Source: DASXTS01 sp036505275
GTDB taxonomy: Bacteria; Actinomycetota; Actinomycetes; Mycobacteriales; Pseudonocardiaceae
Reading direction: 5' to 3'
Assembly: GCA_036505275.1 (NCBI GenBank)
Contig: DASXTS010000157.1
Coordinates: 1 to 24,120, forward strand
DNA: 24,120 bases
The position numbers and the translations under genes are program-made. The notes beneath the pieces are model-generated. The model did no database searches. It was not told the origin of the DNA and saw nothing but the letters and a program-made list of their open reading frames with translations. Shown here in pieces: positions 14,481 through 21,497 of the stretch; positions within the stretch are counted from its first letter, which is position 1; each line of letters begins with the position of its first letter.

Positions 14481-16172
14481 TCAGAACCGGGCCGGCTCGG
14501 TGTAGACGCCCCACTCGGCGCGCAGCGCGTCGCAGATCTCGCCGAGGGTGGCCTCGGCACGGGCCGCGGCGAGCATGGGCTGGATGAGATTGCCGTCCCC
14601 GCGGGCCACCTCGACCATGGCGGCCAGCGCGCGGTCGACCGCGGCCTTGTCCCTGGCGCCGCGCCGGCTGGCCAGGGCCTTCCGCTGGGCCAGCTCGATC
14701 TCGTGGCTGACCCGCATGATCTCCAGTTCGCCGGCGATGGAGTCGGTGTGGCAGTTGACCCCGACCATCCGCTTGTCGCCCTTCTCGAGGGCCTGCTGGT
14801 AGGCGAATGCCGAGTCGGCGATCTCGCCGGTGAACCAGCCGTCCTCGATGCCGCGCAGGATGCCGGAGGTCATCTCGCCGATCGGGTGCCGGCCGCTCGG
14901 CACCGCCGCCCGCGCCATGTCCCTGATCCGCTCGAAGATCCGCTCGGCCTCGGCCTCCATGCGGTCGGTCAGCGACTCGATGTACCACGATCCCCCGAGC
15001 GGGTCGGCGACATTGACCACGCCGGTCTCGTCCATGATCACCTGCTGGGTTCGCAGCGCGGTCTCGGCGGCGGAGTCGCTCGGCAGCGCGAGCACCTCGT
15101 CCAGGGCGTTGGTGTGCAGCGAGTTGGTGCCGCCGAGCACCGCGGCGAGCGCCTCGATGGCGGTGCGGACCACGTTGTTGTACGGCTGCTGCGCGGTCAG
15201 CGACACCCCGGCGGTCTGGGTGTGGAACCGCAGCCACTGCGCCCGCGGGGTCTTCGCGCCGTACCCGTCGCGCATCCAGCGGGCCCAGATCCGGCGCGCC
15301 GCGCGGAACTTGGCGATCTCCTCGAAGAAGTCGATGTGCGCGTCGAAGAAGAAGCTCAGGCCGGGCGCGAACGTCTCGATGTCCAGCCCGCGGGACAGCC
15401 CCAGCTCGACGTAGCCGAACCCGTCGGCCAGCGTGAACGCCAGCTCCTGGGCGGCCGTCGCGCCGGCCTCCCGGATGTGGTAACCGGAGACGGACAGCGG
15501 CTTGTACGCGGGGATATTGGCGTTGCAGTACTCCATGAGGTCGCCGATCAGCCGCAGGTGCGGCTCGGGCTCGAACAACCATTCCTTCTGGGCGATGTAC
15601 TCCTTGAAGATGTCGGTCTGCAGGGTGCCGTTGAGCCTGTCGACTGCCGCACCCTGTCTTTCAGCTGCCACCAGGTACATGCAGAACACCGGGACGGCCG
15701 GCCCGGAGATCGTCATCGAGGTCGTGACGTCCTGCAGCGGGATGTCGGCGAACAGCACGTCCATGTCGGCCGCCGAGTCGACGGCCACCCCGCAGTGGCC
15801 GACCTCGCCGAGGCTGCGCGGGTCGTCGGAGTCGCGGCCCATCAGGGTCGGCATGTCGAATGCCACCGACAGGCCGCCGCCGCCCCGGCCGAGGATCATC
15901 TTGTAGCGCTCGTTGGTCTGTGCCGCGCTGCCGAAGCCGGCGAACTGCCTGATCGTCCACGCCCGGCCGCGGTAGCCGGTCGGGTACAGCCCGCGGGTGA
16001 ACGGGTACTCGCCCGGCCAGCCGATCCGCTCGAAATCCCGGACGACCTCATCGTCGCGTGGCCCGTACACGGGGTCGACCTCGACGCCGGAGATCGTGGT
16101 GAAGTCGGCGTCGCGCACCCGCGACCGGTCGTAGGCGTCCTGCCAGCGCTTGCGGCTTTCGGCGTGGTTCAT
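14481..16172 (-). CDS. icmA: Isobutyryl-CoA mutase large subunit
   Basis: 563 residues from ATG 16172. It has the substrate-binding TIM barrel of the methylmalonyl-CoA mutase superfamily (GYRGRAWTIRQFAGFG, LSVAFDMPTLMGRDSD, SVSGYHIREAGA with His232, GGTNSLHTNALDEVLALPS) but no C-terminal B12-binding domain, which IcmB would supply. Substrate-determining residues are readable: Phe77 in TIRQFAG where methylmalonyl-CoA mutase has Tyr89, and Gln195 in YIAQKEW where it has Arg207. Phe/Gln is the isobutyryl-CoA mutase signature (Phe80/Gln198 in Streptomyces IcmA), and the length (566 there) agrees. It interconverts isobutyryl- and n-butyryl-CoA, linking valine breakdown to butyrate and polyketide precursors. 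No icmB or MeaB-type chaperone is in the window. A palindrome overlaps its -10. Confidence 0.9.
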   Translation of the reverse strand: MNHAESRKRWQDAYDRSRVRDADFTTISGVEVDPVYGPRDDEVVRDFERIGWPGEYPFTRGLYPTGYRGRAWTIRQFAGFGSAAQTNERYKMILGRGGGGLSVAFDMPTLMGRDSDDPRSLGEVGHCGVAVDSAADMDVLFADIPLQDVTTSMTISGPAVPVFCMYLVAAERQGAAVDRLNGTLQTDIFKEYIAQKEWLFEPEPHLRLIGDLMEYCNANIPAYKPLSVSGYHIREAGATAAQELAFTLADGFGYVELGLSRGLDIETFAPGLSFFFDAHIDFFEEIAKFRAARRIWARWMRDGYGAKTPRAQWLRFHTQTAGVSLTAQQPYNNVVRTAIEALAAVLGGTNSLHTNALDEVLALPSDSAAETALRTQQVIMDETGVVNVADPLGGSWYIESLTDRMEAEAERIFERIRDMARAAVPSGRHPIGEMTSGILRGIEDGWFTGEIADSAFAYQQALEKGDKRMVGVNCHTDSIAGELEIMRVSHEIELAQRKALASRRGARDKAAVDRALAAMVEVARGDGNLIQPMLAAARAEATLGEICDALRAEWGVYTEPARF

Positions 16173-16179
16173 GCATCAA

Positions 16180-16203
16180 ATAGTAGGACGACCGACTAAT
16201 CGG
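16180..16203 (-). promoter_or_regulatory. icmA promoter with overlapping operator-like palindrome
   Basis: On the minus strand TACTAT (16185 to 16180) lies 7 bases before the icmA ATG, fitting a -10 of a leaderless message. It overlaps an 18-base imperfect palindrome at 16181-16198 (TAGTAGGACGACCGACTA on the plus strand, 14 of 18 positions symmetric). A second, partly overlapping palindrome is CCGA-CTAA-TCGG (16192-16203). Such sites are typical of TetR-type acyl-CoA-responsive repressors, but no such regulator is encoded nearby. Confidence 0.5.
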
Positions 16204-16223
16204 AGCCAGGTGCGCTGCGCCAC

Positions 16224-16229
16224 TAGGGT
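16224..16229 (+). promoter_or_regulatory. -10 element (TAGGGT) of the PhoD-like gene
   Basis: TAGGGT fits the strong actinobacterial -10 consensus and lies 7 bases before GTG 16237. That supports a leaderless mRNA starting at that GTG and decides between it and the upstream GTG 16228, which overlaps the box. Confidence 0.5.
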
Positions 16230-16236
16230 GGCGGGC

Positions 16237-17805
16237 GTGCTGGTGCTGGGCCCGCTGCTGCGCTACGTGGACGAGACGTCGGCAACGATATGGGTGGAGA
16301 CCGATCGGCCGTGCCGGGTCAGCGTGCTCGGCGCCGAGTCGCCGACATTCACCGTGCACGGCCACCACTACGCCCTGGTCGACGTGACCGGCCTCGAACC
16401 GGGCAGCAGCACGCCGTACGAGGTGCACCTCGACGGCGAGCGGTGCTGGCCGCTGCCGATGAACCCGCCGAGCCGGATCCGCACGCTGTCCTCCCGCCCG
16501 CTGCGGCTGGCGTTCGGCTCGTGCCGCACCAGCGTGCCGCACAACGATGAGTTCAACCGCACGCACGGCTACGACGTGCTGCACATGTTCGGCAAGCGGC
16601 TCATGTCGCTACCCGAGTCGCAGTGGCCGGACCTGCTGCTCATGCTCGGCGACCAGGTATACGCCGATCAGCCGTCCGCCCCGCTGCTGGAGCTGATCGA
16701 GCGGCGCCGCGGCCTTGACGAGCCGCCCGGCGCCGAGTTGGCCGACTTCGAGGAGTACACCGAGCTGTACCGGCTGGCGTGGAGCGAGCGGATCAACCGC
16801 TGGCTGCTGTCCACCGTGCCCAGCATGATGATCTTCGACGACCACGACATCCGGGACGACTGGAACACCTCGCTGGCGTGGCGCGAGCAGATGGCGGCGC
16901 AGCCGTGGTGGCCGAAGCGGATCATCGGCGGTCTCGCTGCGTACTGGGTCTACCAGCACGCCGGCAACCTCTCCGTCACCGAACGCGGGAAGGACCCGGT
17001 GCTGGCCGACCTGCGCGCGGCGACCGGGGACGCCGGCGAGATCCTCGACAGGCACGCGGCCGACGCCGACGCCCGGCCGGAGACCATCCGCTGGAGCTTC
17101 GCCCGCGACATCGGCCGCGTCCGGCTTGTCGTGTTGGACAGCCGGTGCGGCCGGGTGCTCATCCCCGGTCGGCGCGCCATCCTGGACGAGCAGGAGTGGG
17201 CCTGGTTCGACGACCTGGCGCGCGGCGACGTGGACCACCTGCTGATCGGCACGTCGCTGCCGTACCTGCTGCCGCGCGGGGTGCACGAGCTGGAGCTGTG
17301 GAACGAGGCGATCTCGGACGGCCGCGGGCCGCTGGCACGGCTCGGTGAGCGGATCCGCCAGGAGCTGGACCTCGAGCACTGGTCGGCGTTCCGCGCCTCG
17401 TTCGACGCCATGGCTGCGCTGCTCGCCGAGGTGATCTCTGGCCGCCGCGGTGCACCGCCGGCGAGCATCGTGCTGCTGTCCGGCGACGTGCACTACTCGT
17501 ACCTCATGAGGGTGGAGGGCAGCCCCATCTACCAGGCGGTCTGCTCGCCGATCCGCAACCCGCTGCCGCAGTCCATGCGATACGCCAACATTCTGGCCTC
17601 ATTCGGGGTGGCCGGCGTCGTCGGCCGCCTCCTGGCCCGGTCGGCCGGGCTGCCCCAGCCGCACCTGCAGTGGCACCTCACCCGGCGCCCGATGTTCGAC
17701 AACGCCATCGCCACCCTGGAACTCACCGGCCGCCGAGCCTCGGTGCGGTGGGAGACAGCGAGCGCGAACGAGTTGGTGACGCTGTATGAAGTGCAGTTGA
17801 GCTAA
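16237..17805 (+). CDS. Alkaline phosphatase D (PhoD)-like metallophosphoesterase
   Basis: 522 residues from GTG 16237, 7 bases after a TAGGGT box. An N-terminal Fn3-like domain (about 1-85, GPLLRYVDETSATIWVET) precedes the phosphoesterase domain. Metal-binding motifs: LAFGSCR (91-97), LMLGDQVYAD (135-144, Asp139), IFDDHDIRDDWN (199-210) and VLLSGDVHYSYL (412-423). These are the PhoD family signatures, which bind Fe/Ca in characterised enzymes and act as phosphodiesterase/monoesterase. Unlike secreted PhoD there is no Tat or Sec signal peptide, so this member should be cytoplasmic and may act on an intracellular phosphodiester. It diverges from icmA and is followed 23 bases later by the MarR gene. 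Substrate unknown. Confidence 0.85.
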   Translation: MLVLGPLLRYVDETSATIWVETDRPCRVSVLGAESPTFTVHGHHYALVDVTGLEPGSSTPYEVHLDGERCWPLPMNPPSRIRTLSSRPLRLAFGSCRTSVPHNDEFNRTHGYDVLHMFGKRLMSLPESQWPDLLLMLGDQVYADQPSAPLLELIERRRGLDEPPGAELADFEEYTELYRLAWSERINRWLLSTVPSMMIFDDHDIRDDWNTSLAWREQMAAQPWWPKRIIGGLAAYWVYQHAGNLSVTERGKDPVLADLRAATGDAGEILDRHAADADARPETIRWSFARDIGRVRLVVLDSRCGRVLIPGRRAILDEQEWAWFDDLARGDVDHLLIGTSLPYLLPRGVHELELWNEAISDGRGPLARLGERIRQELDLEHWSAFRASFDAMAALLAEVISGRRGAPPASIVLLSGDVHYSYLMRVEGSPIYQAVCSPIRNPLPQSMRYANILASFGVAGVVGRLLARSAGLPQPHLQWHLTRRPMFDNAIATLELTGRRASVRWETASANELVTLYEVQLS

Positions 17806-17815
17806 CCGGCTTTGC

Positions 17816-17821
17816 TAGCGT
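17816..17821 (+). promoter_or_regulatory. Putative -10 (TAGCGT) of the marR-dinB pair
   Basis: TAGCGT lies 7 bases before GTG 17829, the same leaderless spacing seen at several other genes here. It sits just after the stop of the PhoD-like gene. No clear -35 is seen. Confidence 0.4.
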
Positions 17822-17828
17822 CGGCCCC

Positions 17829-18326
17829 GTGAGGCGTCGACTGCCGTTCGACCCGATCGAGCGGGCCAGCGAGCTGTGGTCCGATCGGATCGGGCCGCCC
17901 GACACCATGGCCGCGGTGACCAGCGTGATGCGGGTGCACCAGATCATCCTGGCCGCGGTGGAGCCGGCGCTGCGCCCGCTCGGACTGACCTTCGCCCGGT
18001 ACGAGGCGCTGATGCTGCTGTCGTTCTCCCGGCGCGGCAGCCTGCCGATGCGGGTGATGGGCGAGCGGCTGCAGCTGCACCCGACGTCGGTGACCAACAT
18101 CGTGGACCGGCTGGAGGCCGACGACCTGGTGCAGCGCACCCCGCACCCGACCGACGGCCGCACCACGCTGGTCGCCATCACCGACGCCGGCCGGGCCAAG
18201 CTGGAGCTGGCCACCAAGGCGGTCACCGACGTCGACTTCGGCATGGTCGGCCTGGGTGTCGAGCAGCAGCGCTCGCTGACCGGCCTGCTGACGCACGTCC
18301 GCCGCGCGGCCGGCGACTTCGGATAG
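17829..18326 (+). CDS. MarR-family transcriptional regulator
   Basis: 165 residues from GTG 17829. Winged helix-turn-helix with dimerising N- and C-terminal helices. DNA-recognition region MRVMGERLQLHPTSVTNIVDRLEADDLVQRTPHPTDGRTTLVAITDAG (about 78-125) includes the conserved DxR wing (DGRTT). MarR proteins are dimers that usually repress adjacent genes and respond to small phenolic or oxidative ligands. The dinB gene starts 3 bases after its stop, so the two are almost certainly co-transcribed, and MarR may control polymerase expression and itself. Ligand unknown. Confidence 0.93.
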   Translation: MRRRLPFDPIERASELWSDRIGPPDTMAAVTSVMRVHQIILAAVEPALRPLGLTFARYEALMLLSFSRRGSLPMRVMGERLQLHPTSVTNIVDRLEADDLVQRTPHPTDGRTTLVAITDAGRAKLELATKAVTDVDFGMVGLGVEQQRSLTGLLTHVRRAAGDFG

Positions 18327-18329
18327 GCC

Positions 18330-19358
18330 GTGCGGGACCGGTGGGTGCTGCACGTCGACCTCGACCAGTTCATCGCCGCGGTCGAGGTGCTGCGCCGCCC
18401 GGAGCTGCGCGGCCGCCCCGTGGTGGTCGGCGGCGCCGGTGACCCGACCCAGCGCTCCGTGGTGGCCACCGCGTCCTACGAGGCTCGGGAGTACGGCGTG
18501 CGCTCCGGCATGCCCATGCGGACGGCGGCCCGCCGCTGCCCGGACGCGGTGTTCCTGCCCAGCGACCCGGCCGCCTACGACGCCGCCTCGGCCGTCGTGA
18601 TGGACACGCTGCGCAGCTTCGACGTGGTCGTCGAGGTGATGGGTTGGGACGAGGCGTTCGTCGGCGCGGTCACCACCGATCCCGAGGAGCTGGCCCGCGC
18701 CATCCAGCGGGCCGTGCTGGAAGCCACCCAGCTGTCCTGCTCGGTCGGCATCGGTGACAACAAGCTGCGCGCCAAGCTGGCCACCGGCTTCGCCAAGCCC
18801 GCCGGCGTGTTCCGGCTGACCGCGGACAATTGGTACCCCGTCATGGCCGCCCGGCCGACCGACGCCTTGTGGGGCATCGGCCGCAAGACCGCGGCCAAGC
18901 TGGCCGCGCTGGGGGTGTCGACGGTGGCCGAACTGGCGGCCACCGATCCGGCATTCCTGGCCGCCCGGCTCGGCCCCACCATGGGCCCCTGGTACGTGCA
19001 GCTGGCCCGCGGCCTGGACAGTTCCCCAGTGGTCGGCACCCCGTACGTGCCCCGCTCCCGCAGCCGCGAGACCACGTTCCAGGCGAACCTCACCGACTGG
19101 TCCGAGGTCCGCGCCGCCGTCTCCGCCCTGGCCCGCCGAGTCGCCGACGACGTGCACGCCGAGCAGCGCCCCGCCGCCCGCGTCGGCGTCAAGGTGCGCT
19201 TCGCGCCGTTCTTCACCCACACCCGCAGCAAGACCCTGGACTCCCCGACCAGCTCCGCCGACGCTATCGAATCCGCTGCGCTGGAAGTCCTGGAGTGGTT
19301 TCATCACGACCGACCTGTTCGTCTGCTGGGTGTTCGCGCCGAGTTCCCGGTGGTGTGA
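18330..19358 (+). CDS. dinB2: Y-family DNA polymerase, DinB2-type (Pol IV)
   Basis: 342 residues from GTG 18330. Y-family palm and fingers: HVDLDQFIAAVE (8-19, catalytic Asp10), VVATASYEAREYGVRSGMPMRTA (44-66) and GWDEAFVGA with Asp107-Glu108. A helix-hairpin-helix thumb follows (LWGIGRKTAAKLAALGVSTVAELA), then the little finger (RETTFQANLTDW and RLLGVRAEF). It performs error-prone translesion synthesis. The steric-gate position, Phe13 in E. coli DinB, is Ile15 here; mycobacterial DinB2 has Leu14 and is known to insert ribonucleotides. The C-terminus ends at EFPVV with no QLxLF-type beta-clamp motif, also like DinB2. Length and the HVDLDQF start match that subfamily. Co-transcribed with marR. 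Confidence 0.92.
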   Translation: MRDRWVLHVDLDQFIAAVEVLRRPELRGRPVVVGGAGDPTQRSVVATASYEAREYGVRSGMPMRTAARRCPDAVFLPSDPAAYDAASAVVMDTLRSFDVVVEVMGWDEAFVGAVTTDPEELARAIQRAVLEATQLSCSVGIGDNKLRAKLATGFAKPAGVFRLTADNWYPVMAARPTDALWGIGRKTAAKLAALGVSTVAELAATDPAFLAARLGPTMGPWYVQLARGLDSSPVVGTPYVPRSRSRETTFQANLTDWSEVRAAVSALARRVADDVHAEQRPAARVGVKVRFAPFFTHTRSKTLDSPTSSADAIESAALEVLEWFHHDRPVRLLGVRAEFPVV

Positions 19359-19361
19359 TTG

Positions 19362-19381
19362 GCGCCGCGGCCCGGCGGCGC
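19362..19381 (+). terminator. Stem-loop after the DNA polymerase gene
   Basis: GCGCCGC (19362-19368) pairs with GCGGCGC (19375-19381) around a 6-base loop, starting 3 bases after the dinB2 stop. It is a strong GC stem without a T-run, placed in the gap between convergent dinB2 and the HNH pseudogene. Confidence 0.5.
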
Positions 19382-19449
19382 GACCTGGGGTCCGCCGCCC
19401 TTTAGAGTGATTAGGCCGCGCATGGGTGCACCATATTTCGTCTGGGTTT

Positions 19450-20617
19450 TCATAACGGATCAACGTAGGCCGGTGGATAGAACTCGGCATGCCCGTCAAC
19501 AATAGCGCAGTCCCAGTCGGAATGATGAATCAGCCGATGATGATAACCACACAACAACACCAGATTATTCAGGTCGGTAAGCCCATCGTCTGCCCAATGG
19601 CGCACGTGATGCGCATGACACCAACGGTGCGGACGAGCACACCCCGGGAATGCACAGCCACCGTCACGGACAATCAACGCGCGCCGCTGGGCTGTCGACA
19701 CGGTGTAACTGCTCCGACCAATGTCCAACGGTTCGGAGTGTGCGCCCAGCACCACGGGCACCAGCTTGCAGTCGCAGGCGATCCGGCGGGCCGAGGCGGC
19801 ATCCAACAGGCCGGCGCCGTCCAACAACGCGCTGCCCAACCCGTCCCGCAAATCTTGCAGCGACATGGTGACCAGCACATGCGGCTTCTCCCCCGCCTCC
19901 GAGGGCAGCCCACCACAGTCGCAGGATCTCGACCAGCGCGTCGCCGTGCCGTTCGGCCGCGTTCCGCGGGTCCGGGACCTCGTCGGTGCTGGGCCGGGGC
20001 CTGGCCAACGGGCTGAGCACGGTGTGCAGCAGCGCGCAGGCCTGCGGGTCCAGCTCGCCACGGAACGCGGTGCGCCCGTTGGGTTTGGTGACGAAGCGCA
20101 GCTCATTGACCGGGTTCACCAGCTCCACATCGCACGGCGGTGGCCCGTCCTGATCGAGGCGGGCCCGCACCTGCTCACCGAGCTTGGCCAACGTACTGGC
20201 GTCCATTTCGGTCGCGGCCCGCACGAGCACGTCCTCGGCATGCCGGCGGTCCTCGGGAGTGACCGCCATGGGCAGGTTGGTCAGCGTCTTGGCGATGGTC
20301 TGCACGTGTTCCGGTCCGAGTTCGCCGGCGCGCAGCGCGGTCGCGGTGGCCTGCAGCGGCGCCTCGATCGTGCCGCCGGAGATCAGCTCGATGTCGGTCA
20401 CCGCGTGCGCGTGCCCGATCCGCCGGTTCGCCTCCCCACGGCTGATCCGCAGCACGTCGCGCAGGAATTCGCGCAAGCTCGGGTACCCGTGTTCGCCGGC
20501 CACATTCCGCGTATCCAGCTCAGCGATCAGCTCGAGCTGCGCCGCGTAATCCCGCCGCATGCGGCTCTCAATGTCCTGGAGGGCGCGCACCAGTTCGGTG
20601 CCGTCGTGTTGCCACAT
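19450..20617 (-). pseudogene. DUF222/HNH endonuclease (13E12 repeat family), frameshifted
   Basis: Start ATG 20617 has an excellent ribosome-binding site (GGGGAGGGAA). The first frame gives a DUF222 domain (MWQHDGTELVRALQDIE to GDALVEILRL) and then turns to nonsense near 19905-19922. The family sequence resumes in another frame as GGLPSEAGEKPHVLVTMSLQDL and runs to a complete HNH domain (CAFPGCARPHRWCHAHHV, then LNNLVLLCGYHHRLIH) ending at 19450. A single +1-type shift is needed to join them, consistent with loss of a few bases, because the usual spacer before GGLP looks shortened. DUF222-HNH genes are multicopy in actinobacteria (REP13E12 family of M. tuberculosis); their function is not settled. 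Each half could still be translated, but the intact protein is not encoded. Confidence 0.85.
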
Positions 20618-20636
20618 TTCCCTCCCCACGTCCTAG

Positions 20637-20665
20637 ATTCTACGGGCCGGGACCCCAAATTTCAA
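20637..20665 (-). promoter_or_regulatory. Promoter of the DUF222/HNH pseudogene
   Basis: On the minus strand TTGAAA (20665-20660) is a near-consensus -35 and TAGAAT (20642-20637) a near-consensus -10, with exactly 17 bases between them. Transcription would start near 20630, giving a short leader with the GGGGAGGGAA ribosome-binding site before ATG 20617. The promoter therefore survives although the gene is broken. Confidence 0.65.
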
Positions 20666-20699
20666 TAGGGCACACCTCAGAAAAAGAAAGAGCCAGCCA

Positions 20700-20860
20700 G
20701 GGGCGCCGCGCGGGAACTAAGTGACGGGCGGAATCGCCCGTCTCAGGGGTCGCCGAGGCTCACTGGTCAAGGGTTGCCCCATAGGGCAATCGCCGAAGGC
20801 GACGCCGCGGGCGCCCTTGACGGGTGAGAAGCGACCCCGCACAATCCCGCGCGGCGCCCC
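20700..20860. repeat. 161-base multi-branched palindromic element
   Basis: This fills most of the gene-free stretch between the two pseudogenes. Perfect 15-base terminal inverted repeats close it: GGGGCGCCGCGCGGG (20700-20714) with 20846-20860. Inside are a hairpin GACGGGCG-GAAT-CGCCCGTC (20723-20742) and an 8-bp stem GGGGTCGC (20746-20753) with GCGACCCC (20831-20838). A 5-bp stem CTCAC (20759-20763) with GTGAG (20824-20828) follows, then an 8-bp stem GTCAAGGG (20766-20773) with CCCTTGAC (20814-20821). Within the last stem, three hairpins abut with no unpaired base: TTGCCC-CATA-GGGCAA (20774-20789), TCGCC-GAA-GGCGA (20790-20802) and CGCC-GCG-GGCG (20803-20813). About 118 of 161 bases pair. 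It could be a structured RNA gene, a MITE/REP-like element or a single-strand folding DNA site. I recognise no known family. Confidence 0.75.
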
Positions 20861-20939
20861 GCCCCACCATGAGTACGGCGTCTAAATATCTTCCAACTAA
20901 ACAAGGACAACGGCCAAACCCCAACGACATGCCATCATT

Positions 20940-21440
20940 CAAGTGTCGCAACGGAAAAGCCCAGCCCGCAATGCGGAGCGAGATCCGGGTCGGCGCGTCC
21001 AGGCATGGACTGGCCATGGACCAGCTTGGCCGGCGCGTCCATGGCCAGGATCCGGCCGTGGTCCATGATCGCCACCCCGTCGCACAGCGCCTCGGCCTCG
21101 TCGAAGTAGTGGGTGGTGTAGACGATGGTGCGGCCCTCGCCCTGGATGACCCGCAGCACGTCCCAGAGGTTGCGCCGGGCCTGCGGGTCGAGCCCAGCGG
21201 TCGGTTCGTCGAGGAACACAGCCGATTCTCCGTGGTGTCGGCCTTGTCCGCGAGACCGACCAGCTCCAGCATCTCGGCGGCGGCCGCCCGGCCGTGGCCG
21301 TACAGCGAGGCGAAGGTCTCCAGCTGCTCGCGGGCGGTGGGCTTCTCGAAGAACGAGTCGACCGCGATCAGGTCGCCATACCTGCTGCGCAGGCCCTCGA
21401 CGACGATCGTGTCGGCGACCGTCCCCGCGCCGGCCACCAT
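20940..21440 (-). pseudogene. ABC-2 transporter ATP-binding protein remnant (DrrA-like)
   Basis: Three pieces of one ATPase remain. Frame 1 from ATG 21440: VVEGLRSRYGDLIAVDSFF runs straight into EKPTAREQLETFASLYG, so about 75 residues including the Walker A loop are gone (junction near 21350). After LVGLADKADTTEN a second deletion (near 21218) removes the LSGGQ signature and shifts frame. The next piece, AVFLDEPTAGLDPQARRNLWDVLRVIQGEGRTIVYTTHYFDEAEALCDGVAIMDHG, keeps Walker B, D-loop and H-loop. A further shift near 21010 returns to frame 1 for LDAPTRISLRIA, after which homology fades at about 20960. It cannot bind or hydrolyse ATP. No partner permease is present. Similar intact proteins drive drug or lipid export. 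Confidence 0.85.
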
Positions 21441-21483
21441 GGTGGCTCGCCCATGCGCCACCGTCCGGCGCGACAGGCGCCGG

Positions 21484-21489
21484 TAGTGT
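21484..21489 (+). promoter_or_regulatory. Putative -10 (TAGTGT) of the acetyltransferase gene
   Basis: TAGTGT lies 8 bases before ATG 21498, close to the leaderless spacing of other genes here. The start of the ABC ATPase remnant diverges from it. Confidence 0.3.
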
Positions 21490-21497
21490 CGGCCGGC

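Noticed and set aside
19905..19922. Programmed frameshift in the DUF222/HNH gene
   Set aside because: No slippery heptamer, in-frame stop or stimulatory pattern was recognised. The local spacer looks shortened, so mutation or sequencing error is simpler.
20759..20828. A 70-base cloverleaf resembling a tRNA or tmRNA end
   Set aside because: There is no T-loop sequence, no anticodon arm of correct size, no spacer bases between arms and no CCA-type end. The outer 15-bp repeats also extend the structure beyond a tRNA. It is kept as an unknown element.
19450..20860. An IscB/HEARO-like system (HNH ORF with upstream structured RNA)
   Set aside because: The HNH protein is clearly DUF222/13E12 type without RuvC or bridge-helix features, and its own promoter lies between the structure and the ORF. 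A functional link is only speculation.
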